From Aquificaceae bacterium (GTDB taxonomy: Bacteria > Aquificota > Aquificia > Aquificales > Aquificaceae), in the NCBI GenBank assembly GCA_025062075.1, contig JANXBA010000046.1, positions 1 through 60,006 of the forward strand: 60,006 nt of DNA. The letters run 5' to 3'. The notes under the pieces were generated by a model, which saw only the letters and a list, made by a program, of their open reading frames with translations, made no database searches and was not told where the DNA came from. Positions 32,002 to 39,597 of this stretch are shown here, one piece after another. The first letter of the stretch is position 1. Each line of letters begins with the position of its first letter. The translations under genes were made by a program, and so were the position numbers.

Positions 32002-33286
32002 ACTTGCCCAGAAGTCTGACGATGTCGTTAATAAACACAAAGCTCGCAAGAGCCACTATAAGGGCGTAGCCCGTCTTTACCCACACCTCCTTGAACCTGT
32101 GGGGTAGAGGTCTTCGGCGAAGCGACTCCAACAGGAAGAGCAATACAAGCCCTCCGTCCAAGACGGGAAGCGGTAGCAGGTTAAACACCGCCAGCTGAAC
32201 CGATATAAAAGACATCATACCTATGAAGGAGAGAATACCCTGCTGGGCGGACTCTCCCGCCAGCTGGGCTATGGCAATGGGGCCACCCAGCGTCTTTACA
32301 GAAAGACTGCCCGTGACGAGACTCCACACCGCTTTGAGGGACAGCAGGCTCAGCAGGTAGGTTCTCTCCACACCTTCCACGAAGGCCTGATGCAACGCCT
32401 TGCTCTCTTTTACCTTTTCCACGTAGGGCCCCACGCCCAGCATAGGCATCTTCGTCTTTGGGTCTATCCTTGGGACGAGAGTTTTCTCCTCCACCTGCTC
32501 CCCTCTTTTAAGCGTAATGACCACAGGTCTGTCACCGGACTTTCTCACCTCCCTTACCAGCTCGTACCAGCCCTTTACCTCCTGGTGGTTTACCTTCAGC
32601 ACCACATCACCGGGCCTCAAACCCACCTGAAAGGCGGGACTGTCCTCAACCACCCTACCTATGACCGGCGGAAGGTAGGGCTCTGCACCAAAGTTTGCGT
32701 GCCTGGCAAGGCTTTCGCGAGCAGATAGGGATACTTCCTTACCCTCTCTCAGAACCTTTACGTGCCAGTCCTTGCTTAGCACGTTCCTCAGCAGGACCTT
32801 TTCCACTTCTCTCCAGCTGTCCACCTTTTGGGAGTTTATCTCAATCAACAAGTCCCCCTCTCTGATGCCCATGCGGTGAGCCAAACTGCCCTCTACCACG
32901 TAGCCTACTACGGGCTTCTCAAGGACGTGCTTGGGGATTTCTCCGCCCACAGCGGCCAGAAAGGTAAAGAGGAGCACCGCCAGCAGAAAGTTAAAGAGAG
33001 GACCGCCCAGAGCGATGAGAATCTTCTGCCAGTTAGGCTTGGAAGAGAAGGCCCTTGGGTCTTGTAAGTTCTCCTCTTCGCCGTAGAGCTTCACAAATCC
33101 ACCCAGAGGAAGGGCGGAGATTCTGTACTCTGTCTCTCCGAGCTTTTTACTCAGGAGCACCGGACCAAAGCCCACGGAGAAGGTCTCCACCTTGACGCCG
33201 AAGAGTTTGGCCATGAGAAAGTGCCCCAGCTCGTGAACCCATATGAGAACGCCTATAAGCACTAAAAAAGCCACCAAGTATTCCAT
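32000..33286 (-). CDS. rseP: Site-2 intramembrane zinc protease RseP
   Basis: RseP cleaves membrane-bound anti-sigma factors and leftover signal peptides. The 428-residue protein has the zinc motif HELGH at residues 18-22 in the first membrane helix, the GFGP-containing membrane-reentrant segment, and two PDZ domains (about residues 115-290). The second catalytic motif PLPVLDGG is near residue 378, and the C-terminal hydrophobic helices follow. It ends a unit mogA-DUF59-V4R-yjbQ-rseP. AAGGAGG lies before ATG 33286, only 3 nt after yjbQ. Confidence 0.95.
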   Translation of the reverse strand: MEYLVAFLVLIGVLIWVHELGHFLMAKLFGVKVETFSVGFGPVLLSKKLGETEYRISALPLGGFVKLYGEEENLQDPRAFSSKPNWQKILIALGGPLFNFLLAVLLFTFLAAVGGEIPKHVLEKPVVGYVVEGSLAHRMGIREGDLLIEINSQKVDSWREVEKVLLRNVLSKDWHVKVLREGKEVSLSARESLARHANFGAEPYLPPVIGRVVEDSPAFQVGLRPGDVVLKVNHQEVKGWYELVREVRKSGDRPVVITLKRGEQVEEKTLVPRIDPKTKMPMLGVGPYVEKVKESKALHQAFVEGVERTYLLSLLSLKAVWSLVTGSLSVKTLGGPIAIAQLAGESAQQGILSFIGMMSFISVQLAVFNLLPLPVLDGGLVLLFLLESLRRRPLPHRFKEVWVKTGYALIVALASFVFINDIVRLLGK

Positions 33287-33289
33287 ACT

Positions 33290-33688
33290 CTATTCCTCCT
33301 TCAAGACCTTTATCACCACTTTTCTTTCTCTGGGACCGTCAAACTCCGCCAAAAAGATGGCCTCCCAGGTGCCGAGTAGCAGGTCGCCCTCTTCTATCGG
33401 GACTACTCTGGAGTTGCCTATTAGGGCACTCCTTATGTGGGCTGCCGAGTTTCCTTCCGCATGGGCGTACCTGTCGCGCCAGGGTATCACCTTCTCCAGA
33501 GCGTAAGCGATGTCCTTCATCACATCCGGGTCCGCCCCTTCGTTTATGAAGACGCAGGCGGTAGTGTGAGGGACATACACTAAGCAGATGCCTGACTTGA
33601 CGCCCGAAGTCCTAACCACCTGCCTGACTTGCCCGGTTATGTTGACAAAGCTGGTGCCTTCGCCGGTCTTGACCTTTATGACCGTCAT
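33290..33688 (-). CDS. YjbQ/UPF0047 family protein
   Basis: This UPF0047 protein belongs to a family with secondary thiamine phosphate synthase activity in some members but otherwise unknown function. The 132 residues carry the conserved blocks FVNITGQVRQVV, GICLVYVPHTTACVFINEGADPDV, YAHAEGNSAAHIRSALIGNSRVVPIEEGDLLLGTWEAIFLAEFDGPR and RKVVIKVL, with the three His of the proposed metal site (HTT, HAEG, AHIRS). It lies 1 nt downstream of the V4R gene. Confidence 0.95.
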   Translation of the reverse strand: MTVIKVKTGEGTSFVNITGQVRQVVRTSGVKSGICLVYVPHTTACVFINEGADPDVMKDIAYALEKVIPWRDRYAHAEGNSAAHIRSALIGNSRVVPIEEGDLLLGTWEAIFLAEFDGPRERKVVIKVLKEE

Positions 33689-33689
33689 G

Positions 33690-34175
33690 CTACTTGACTT
33701 TTATCTTGAAGATGCACCTGTCGTATCCCTGGGCCCTGCAGGCCGTTTCTTTAACGCTCAGCTTTTTCCCGAGGAGCTCGCTCAGAAAGCCTTCAAAGAA
33801 ACCCGCCATAGGCTCACAGACGGGCTTGTCGCTCTTTCCTACCGCTTCCACCAGTATGGAGCCGTCCACCCTTATCTCCATGCTTTCCAAGTCGTACTCA
33901 AAGACGTCAAGCAGTCTGGAAGACTCCGCAATTACTGTGAGAATGTCCAACGCTTCGTCCAGCCTATCCGTGTATATGCCGTACCTTTCCTTGAGTATTC
34001 TCGCACCCTTCCTAGCACCGTAATCGGTTGCCTTTTTTATGACCTTGTCCACACCTAAATTGCTCAGCTTGTGGATGTCTCTGTAGCCGTCCACCAACGC
34101 CGCACGGTGAACGAGCACGGACTCCCTCTCTATGGCCTCGGCGAGGGCTCTAAACTTGTCCTTCAGATACTCCAT
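33690..34175 (-). CDS. V4R-type ligand-binding domain protein
   Basis: The 161-residue protein looks like a stand-alone V4R (4-vinyl reductase-like) domain, a fold that binds small hydrophobic ligands and is common in archaeal and thermophile sensors. The C-terminal SVKETACRAQGYDRCIFKIKV matches the end of V4R domains with its paired Cys. The N-terminal half is helical, with RAALVDGYRDIHKLSNLGVDKV. The assignment is moderate. It overlaps the DUF59 stop by 13 nt and is 1 nt before yjbQ. Confidence 0.65.
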   Translation of the reverse strand: MEYLKDKFRALAEAIERESVLVHRAALVDGYRDIHKLSNLGVDKVIKKATDYGARKGARILKERYGIYTDRLDEALDILTVIAESSRLLDVFEYDLESMEIRVDGSILVEAVGKSDKPVCEPMAGFFEGFLSELLGKKLSVKETACRAQGYDRCIFKIKVK

Positions 34176-34471
34176 CCCATGCTCCTAAGCAGTTCTACGC
34201 CTTCGGGGGATATTTTGTCCCTGCTCCAGGCAGGCTCAAAGACAAAGTTTACCACAACATCAGAGAGCTCTGGAAAGTGGCGTAGCACGTGCTCTCTTAC
34301 GCGCTGGGCGAAGAAGCTTCTTGCAGGACAGGAAGGCACAGTCAAGGTCATGTCTATGTATGCCACGCCCTCCTTGACCTGCACACCGTATATCAGCCCG
34401 AGGTTTACGATGTCTAGCGGTATCTCGGGGTCCTTTATGTCTTTTAGCCTCTCCAGTATGGCAAGTTCCAT
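34163..34471 (-). CDS. MIP18/DUF59 family protein (SufT/PaaD-like)
   Basis: This small DUF59 protein is implicated in iron-sulfur cluster assembly in related families. The 102 residues include LKDIKDPEIPLDIVNLGLIYGVQV, VAYIDMTLTVPSCPARSFF with the conserved Cys, and VVVNFVFEPAWSRDKISPEGVELLRSMGW, all family signatures. The Cys would be the putative cluster or metal ligand. It sits 18 nt after mogA, and the overlapping V4R gene follows. A housekeeping iron-sulfur assembly role is likely. Confidence 0.92.
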   Translation of the reverse strand: MELAILERLKDIKDPEIPLDIVNLGLIYGVQVKEGVAYIDMTLTVPSCPARSFFAQRVREHVLRHFPELSDVVVNFVFEPAWSRDKISPEGVELLRSMGWSI

Positions 34472-34489
34472 AGCTATTGAATATAGTCT

Positions 34490-35020
34490 CTACTTTGAAG
34501 GTCGAAAGGCCTTTATCCTGCTCTCCTCCGTGGTTATGTAAGGACCACCTATCAGGTCTATGCAGTAGGGGACTGCGGGGAAGACCGCATCAAGGCACAC
34601 TTTTATGGACTGCGGTTTGCCAGGGAGGTTAATAATCAAGGTCTTGTTTCTTATGCCTGCGGTTTGCCTGGAGAGTATGGCGGTAGGCACTTGCTGAAGG
34701 GAGACCTGTCTCATGAGCTCGCCAAAACCGGGGAGCATCTTTTGGCATACCCGCTCGGTGGCCTCGGGCGTCACGTCCCTCGGTGCGGGTCCAGTGCCAC
34801 CGGTGGTCAGTATGAGACAACAGCCCTCCACGTCTGCCATGTGCACCAAGGTCTCTTCTATCAGACCCTGCTCGTCGGGAATTACCCTGTAGACCACCTC
34901 AAAGGGAGAGCTCACCACCTCCCTGAGATACTCTATTATGTATCTTCCGCTCAAGTCCTCGTATTCTCCCCTGCTAGCCCTATCGGAGATGGTCAAAACA
35001 CCAAACTTTGCCCCGTCCAT
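34490..35020 (-). CDS. mog: Molybdopterin adenylyltransferase (MogA/MoaB family)
   Basis: This enzyme adenylates molybdopterin before molybdenum insertion. The 176 residues begin KFGVLTISDRASRGEYEDLSG, the N-terminal family motif. They contain LILTTGGTGPAPRDVTPEAT, with the catalytic GGTG and Asp, and NLPGKPQSIKVCLDAVFPAVPYCIDLIGG. I chose ATG 35020 because upstream in-frame sequence lies antisense to the lipoprotein gene and is not MogA-like. TATACT ends 7 nt before this ATG with no Shine-Dalgarno. With moaC and the oxidoreductase it forms a dispersed molybdenum-cofactor set. Confidence 0.93.
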   Translation of the reverse strand: MDGAKFGVLTISDRASRGEYEDLSGRYIIEYLREVVSSPFEVVYRVIPDEQGLIEETLVHMADVEGCCLILTTGGTGPAPRDVTPEATERVCQKMLPGFGELMRQVSLQQVPTAILSRQTAGIRNKTLIINLPGKPQSIKVCLDAVFPAVPYCIDLIGGPYITTEESRIKAFRPSK

Positions 35021-35035
35021 GGATAGTAGTATAAT
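35007..35035. promoter_or_regulatory. Divergent promoters for mogA (-) and the DsbC-like gene (+)
   Basis: Plus: TTTGCC (35007-35012), 17 bp, TATAAT (35030-35035), leading to GAGGAGG and ATG 35055. Minus: TATACT (35028-35033), 7 nt, mogA ATG 35020. The boxes overlap. Confidence 0.6.
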
Positions 35036-35054
35036 AGGAAGTGAGGAGGTAGCG

Positions 35055-35798
35055 ATGTTAAAAAAGACGGTTGCGCTGTCGGCCTTTCTGCTTGGTTCTT
35101 TCGCCCTTGGTGCCTGCGGGCAAAGTTCCGCCAAGTGCCCTACCAAAGACCAGATAAAGACCTCGGTAAAAGAGTTCATACCCCAGGACTTTAGCGTAGA
35201 GTCCATCTCCCCGCTGAAGGACATAAAGGGTCTGTGTGAGGTAGTGATAAAAGTAGGTGCTCAACCGCTGATTTTTTACGTGGACGGGGCAGGAAAGTAC
35301 CTGGTTGCGGGCAACCTCATAAGTCTCCAGGACAAGAAGAACATCACCCGTGACCGTCAGCAGGAGTTTATGAAGGTCTCCGCCGACCAGCTCAAGGAGT
35401 TGGAAAAGCACGTAAACATAAGGCTGGGTGAAGGGAGCAAGTTCGTCTACTTCATAACGGACCCGGATTGCCCCTTCTGCAAGAGGAGCAACCCCGTAGT
35501 GGAAGAGTGGGCAAAGAAGACGGGCGTCCAGGTCAGGGTCATCTTCTTCCCTCTACCCATACATCCTGAGGCCTTCAACAAGTCAGTGGCGGTCATATGC
35601 GACAAGAAGGGCTTCAAAGAGTACGCAGAGGGTTATACCTCCAAAAACCAGTGCGAGGAGGGCAAAAAGGCGGTGGAGGCCAACCTTCAGCTCATGAACA
35701 AGCTGGGCATAGGTGGCACGCCCACTTTTATAGGCATGAACGGCAGGATGCACTCGGGAGTGCCTACCGAAGAGGACCTTAACAAGCTCGTCAACTGA
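35055..35798 (+). CDS. DsbC/DsbG-like thiol-disulfide lipoprotein
   Basis: This is an envelope protein for disulfide isomerisation or reduction. The 247 residues start with a signal peptide and lipobox (LGAC, lipid Cys21), so it is a predicted lipoprotein. A DsbC-like N-terminal dimerisation-type region (VKEFIPQDFSVESISPLKDIKGLCEV, LIFYVDGAGKYLVAGNLISLQDKKNITRD) precedes the thioredoxin domain with CPFC at residues 139-142 in YFITDPDCPFCKRS, and a cis-Pro GTPTFIG. It has a normal promoter and Shine-Dalgarno. The adjacent convergent pel operon secretes polysaccharide through the same compartment. Confidence 0.9.
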   Translation: MLKKTVALSAFLLGSFALGACGQSSAKCPTKDQIKTSVKEFIPQDFSVESISPLKDIKGLCEVVIKVGAQPLIFYVDGAGKYLVAGNLISLQDKKNITRDRQQEFMKVSADQLKELEKHVNIRLGEGSKFVYFITDPDCPFCKRSNPVVEEWAKKTGVQVRVIFFPLPIHPEAFNKSVAVICDKKGFKEYAEGYTSKNQCEEGKKAVEANLQLMNKLGIGGTPTFIGMNGRMHSGVPTEEDLNKLVN

Positions 35799-35800
35799 CC

Positions 35801-38542
35801 TCAAAAGTGTAGCATGTAGCGCGTAAAGGGCTCCCAATAGGAGCCCCCCGTAGTCCTGAAGTTGGAAAACCTCCTGAAGCCTACAGAAAGTAGGTCTCTG
35901 TCCCACACTCGGCCCGTAAAACCTCCAGCAAGCCCGTAGCCAAAGCCAGCTCTAAGGTTGTAGTAGAGCTCTGAATCAAAAAAGGGCAGTAAAGGCCTGC
36001 TAAGGAGTTCTTTGCGATACAGCCCAAAGTTAAAGCCAAGACCTAGGGTCAGGCTGTCCTCAGGTAGCAGGCGTGGATTGGCAAAGGTAAAGAGTTTCAA
36101 GAGCTCTGGGCTGATTGGGGACTTCTCCTGGTAAAAGCCGAAGGAAGTGAACACTCTGAAAGTGTAGTCTGGATAGGCGTATCTGAGCCTGTGAAAGAGC
36201 TCTGCGTACCCTGCAAAGCCCTGACCTACGTGCCTTGCGTGAGTTGACTTGAAAAAGCTGTACTCAAGGCTGGAAGTGAAACCTATGCGGGGAGTAAAAG
36301 ACTCAAAGAGGCTCAGAGAAAAGCCGTCTTTCAGGAGGGCAAGCTGGGCGATGAGGCTCTCTACCGCAGGTCTGTTGTAGTAAGTAAAAAGGCTCACATT
36401 GTCAAGGCGAAAGAGCTTGCGGGAGATGCCTGCCTCCAAGCCTACAAAGTCTGACACGCCAGTGCCCACTCTTAGACCTACCTGGTAGTAGCCCCAGTTG
36501 GTGAGCCTTCTCAGGCTGAGACTATAACGGTGGTAAGAGGAGGGCAAGTTCCTAAAGGCAGGGTTCCGAGAGGAGGCGAGAAAACCGCCTTCGCCCGAGT
36601 AGAGAAGATACCACCTCTCCCCCAGCGCCTGTCTGAGAGAGAGCTCGTAGCTCAGGTAGTCAGTCTTCTCCAAGGCTCTGTAGCCTAAACCTACCTGCAG
36701 GCGGTTGCCGTGTTCGTGAGTGAGTTGTCTGAGTTGTTCGTAAACCAGAGCGTCCTCTGGGTTTTTCTCCAAACTTTGCTGAGCGTGCCTCATAGCCTCG
36801 CGCTTAAACCCTAACCTGCTGTAAGACTCCACCACGTCCCTGTAGGGCAGGACTTCTCTCATGTCTTCCAAGAGCTTGGCTATCCTGTCTCTGTCGTTGT
36901 TTCTGAGGGCAAGGCTCAGCTCCATCCAAGGCTTTAGTTCCAGGCGCTGTATGTGTTTGGCGTACTCCGCCCTTTCGTAGAAGGAGTTCACAAACAGGTA
37001 GCTCAGGTATATGTCCAGCCACTCCTCCGGCGTGAGCCTTTCCTTGCCTGCCGTGAGTGCCTCTTGGAGTTTTATCGCCGGCAAGATACCTATACCGCTC
37101 ATTAGTAGGAGCTTAAGCGTCTGTGGCTCTTCCGGAGCTTTTGCCTCCTTAGAGAGATTGCGTGCAAGGGCGGACCTTACCAGGTTGGCTTCCTCCGTCT
37201 TGCCCAAGACATAAAGAACGTGAGAGTAGAGTAGCAGGTCTTCCGCACCCTTGTCCTTTACCAAGTCCATGAGCTGTTTGGCCTTTTGTCCTTCCTGTCT
37301 TGCAAGGTAGAGGACGGCGAAGTCCCTTGGCAGGTTTTTCTCCTCCTTTGCGAACTTTCTCAGGATGTAGTCCGAGAGCTCCTTGTCGTTGTAGCTCACC
37401 GCTATCTGGATGCTGTTGGGCAAGGCCTGCTGGGCATCCTTTCCTTGGAGTGCCTGCAGGAGCAGTTCCCTGCCCTCTTTTCTCCTGCCAGAAGCGTACA
37501 GAGCTCTCGAGTACAGGAAAAGCAGGTAAGGGTTGGACAAGACCTTTTGTCGCTCGTAGAGCTCAAAGGCCTTCACTACACCTACCCAGTCTCTAAGGCT
37601 ACTCAGAGACTCTACCCAGAGAGTAAACAGGTACTCGTCACCAGTCTTTTCGTAGCCCTTTCTGGCGTATCTTACTGCCTTCTGGTAGTCCTTCAGGGCA
37701 GAGTAGTGGAAGTAAATTCTCACGTATTCGGGAGCTCCCGCCTTTCCCAAGCGGTCCAAGGCCTCTGCGGTTACTGCGGCAGTTTCTAAGTCTCTCATGA
37801 GCCAAGATATGGAAGACAGCCGTCGGTAGTAGGTAATCAGCAGGTCCTCTCTCTGGGTTTCTACCTTGTCAAGGTACCTGCGCAGGAGGTGGTAGTTCTC
37901 CTCCATTCTCCTCTGGGCAAAAAGCAGGTCTGAGTAGAGCAGTAGCTCGTGAAGCTTTAAAGGCCTCAGGCTTTCCAGCTCTTTAAGGTAGGACTCCGCT
38001 CTTTCTTTCTCTCCGTAGCTAAAGTCCGCCTGTGCAAGGTAGTACAGATAGTCAGGGTCTTTCTCTTTGATGTAGAGCTCCTGCACCACCTTCACAAATT
38101 CTTCAACTCTACCTGCGTTCACGTAGACAAAGTAGAGGTCTTCCACTTTCTGCTCTTTCAGGAGCTGTGGATATTTGGACAGCAAATCCACCGCGTAGTC
38201 GTACCTCTGCATGGACAGGGCTTGTCTGTACACTTCTGCGATGGTCTCTGGGGTAGGCCAGAGCTCTATGAGTTTTAGCTTGGCCTGCATGGCCTCTTCC
38301 CTCTGCCCCAACCACTCGCTTATCTTGCCGTACCACTCCCACCAGTATGGGTCTTCAGGGTACTCTTGAGCGCCCCTCTTCGCCACATCTAAGGCGTTCT
38401 TAAGGTCGTTAACCCCTAGAAAGGTGGAAAGAAAAAGCTTAAGGAGTTCCCTTCTGCTCTCCTTGGCCTGAGAAGGTTGAGAAAAGCAGGGAAAAGAGAA
38501 CAAGAGCAAAAGCAGTAGAAAAGAGCACATTCTGAGCGTCAT
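35801..38542 (-). CDS. pelB: PelB-like outer-membrane TPR/beta-barrel protein (C-terminal part)
   Basis: This is predicted to be the outer-membrane secretion channel for a Pel-type polysaccharide. The 913 residues begin with a signal peptide (TLRMCSFLLLLLLFSFPCFS). About 550 residues of degenerate TPR helices follow, for example AQQSLEKNPEDALVYEQLRQLTHEHGN. The last 300 residues show beta-barrel composition with alternating aromatic strands and a terminal Phe (RYMLHF). P. aeruginosa PelB has this order in one chain of about 1190 residues including an inner-membrane anchor; here the anchor and first TPRs are on the upstream gene. ATG 38542 overlaps that gene's stop as ATGA, and the signal peptide decides the start. 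Confidence 0.82.
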   Translation of the reverse strand: MTLRMCSFLLLLLLFSFPCFSQPSQAKESRRELLKLFLSTFLGVNDLKNALDVAKRGAQEYPEDPYWWEWYGKISEWLGQREEAMQAKLKLIELWPTPETIAEVYRQALSMQRYDYAVDLLSKYPQLLKEQKVEDLYFVYVNAGRVEEFVKVVQELYIKEKDPDYLYYLAQADFSYGEKERAESYLKELESLRPLKLHELLLYSDLLFAQRRMEENYHLLRRYLDKVETQREDLLITYYRRLSSISWLMRDLETAAVTAEALDRLGKAGAPEYVRIYFHYSALKDYQKAVRYARKGYEKTGDEYLFTLWVESLSSLRDWVGVVKAFELYERQKVLSNPYLLFLYSRALYASGRRKEGRELLLQALQGKDAQQALPNSIQIAVSYNDKELSDYILRKFAKEEKNLPRDFAVLYLARQEGQKAKQLMDLVKDKGAEDLLLYSHVLYVLGKTEEANLVRSALARNLSKEAKAPEEPQTLKLLLMSGIGILPAIKLQEALTAGKERLTPEEWLDIYLSYLFVNSFYERAEYAKHIQRLELKPWMELSLALRNNDRDRIAKLLEDMREVLPYRDVVESYSRLGFKREAMRHAQQSLEKNPEDALVYEQLRQLTHEHGNRLQVGLGYRALEKTDYLSYELSLRQALGERWYLLYSGEGGFLASSRNPAFRNLPSSYHRYSLSLRRLTNWGYYQVGLRVGTGVSDFVGLEAGISRKLFRLDNVSLFTYYNRPAVESLIAQLALLKDGFSLSLFESFTPRIGFTSSLEYSFFKSTHARHVGQGFAGYAELFHRLRYAYPDYTFRVFTSFGFYQEKSPISPELLKLFTFANPRLLPEDSLTLGLGFNFGLYRKELLSRPLLPFFDSELYYNLRAGFGYGLAGGFTGRVWDRDLLSVGFRRFSNFRTTGGSYWEPFTRYMLHF

Positions 38543-39597
38543 CTGAGGTGCACCTCCTTCAGCTCCTTGGCAACTTCCCAAGCCAGCCTCGGGTCTCCGG
38601 TGGCGTGAGCGGACTTAAGCACATAAAGCGCCATGTCTGTGTCCTTAGCAAACTCTCTGTAGTGAGACAGCATAAAGGCCCTTGCCCCTTCGTAGTCCTG
38701 TCTGGCAAAGTAGAGCTCCAGTATTTTTTTAAAAAGTGCCTTCCGCTGGGCGTAGCTCCTGCTGTTGACAAAGAGCCTTTTCTGCTCTTCTAAGAGAGTG
38801 CTGAGCTCTACGGGCGGAGCTTGAAGGACTACGCCGTCAGCAGTAGGCTGGGGGGCGCTCAAGCCACTGAGCACCTGCGCGTAAACGGCCTCCCCGAAGG
38901 CTCTTCTCAGGTATTGGAGGTTCTCTTCGCGCTTTTCGTCTTTGCCCAGCAAGTAGGTTATGTCCTTTATGTACTTGTCCTTTCTGGCCGGCTCTCTCTT
39001 GGAGAGCTCTGAAGCGTACAGGATGGCGTACTTCGTCTCCTGCAGGGCAGTGGCGTATCTGTAGGCTTCTCTCAGCCACTCCAGCTTTTCCTCCAACCTG
39101 TAGAGCTTCTCCGCCGACTGCATGACCACGAAGGGTAGGTTCATCTCTGTGGCGCTCTTCTTGATTTCCAAGATTAGTGCCCTGTCCTGGGTCAATTTGA
39201 GGGCTGCAAGGAGATACTCCTGCATGAGCTCCGTGCTTTTGTTCTGTCCTGCAAAGTACTTGTGCTTCTGTGCCCTGAAGAGGGCTAAGTAAGCTCTGTC
39301 TGCGTAGGGAGTGTTGAGCAAACTCCGGGCTTCCCTCTCCGCCTCCTGCACGTATCCTCCCTGCACCAGACTGTCCACCAGATGAAGCCTGAGGAGGGGG
39401 TCTTCCTGAATCTTGAGAAGGTTTCTCACGTAGAGAATGGAGAGCTCCACGTTGGCCCTTTCGGGGGCCAACACGTACTTTTCAAGCCTCCCCCGGGGAA
39501 AGAGCAGAAGACAAACTCCGAAAAAAAGAACTACATAAATTACCAGCTCTCTGTCTAAGAAAAACTTATCCCTTACAACGGGCTTCCAATTCTGCAT
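38539..39597 (-). CDS. Inner-membrane-anchored TPR protein (PelB N-terminal part)
   Basis: The 352 residues have one N-terminal membrane helix (ELVIYVVLFFGVCLLLF, about residues 17-33) with a basic N-terminus. The rest is a periplasmic chain of TPR-like helices: LLRLHLVDSLVQGGYVQEAEREARSLL, KLEWLREAYRYATALQETKYAILYASEL, RKALFKKILELYFARQDYEGARAFML. Alone it would be an unassigned TPR protein. It is placed between pelA and the barrel gene and is coupled to the latter by a 4-nt overlap. Its architecture equals the N-terminal third of P. aeruginosa PelB, so I infer that it is the missing half of a split PelB. It overlaps pelA by 32 nt. Confidence 0.75.
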   Translation of the reverse strand: MQNWKPVVRDKFFLDRELVIYVVLFFGVCLLLFPRGRLEKYVLAPERANVELSILYVRNLLKIQEDPLLRLHLVDSLVQGGYVQEAEREARSLLNTPYADRAYLALFRAQKHKYFAGQNKSTELMQEYLLAALKLTQDRALILEIKKSATEMNLPFVVMQSAEKLYRLEEKLEWLREAYRYATALQETKYAILYASELSKREPARKDKYIKDITYLLGKDEKREENLQYLRRAFGEAVYAQVLSGLSAPQPTADGVVLQAPPVELSTLLEEQKRLFVNSRSYAQRKALFKKILELYFARQDYEGARAFMLSHYREFAKDTDMALYVLKSAHATGDPRLAWEVAKELKEVHLR

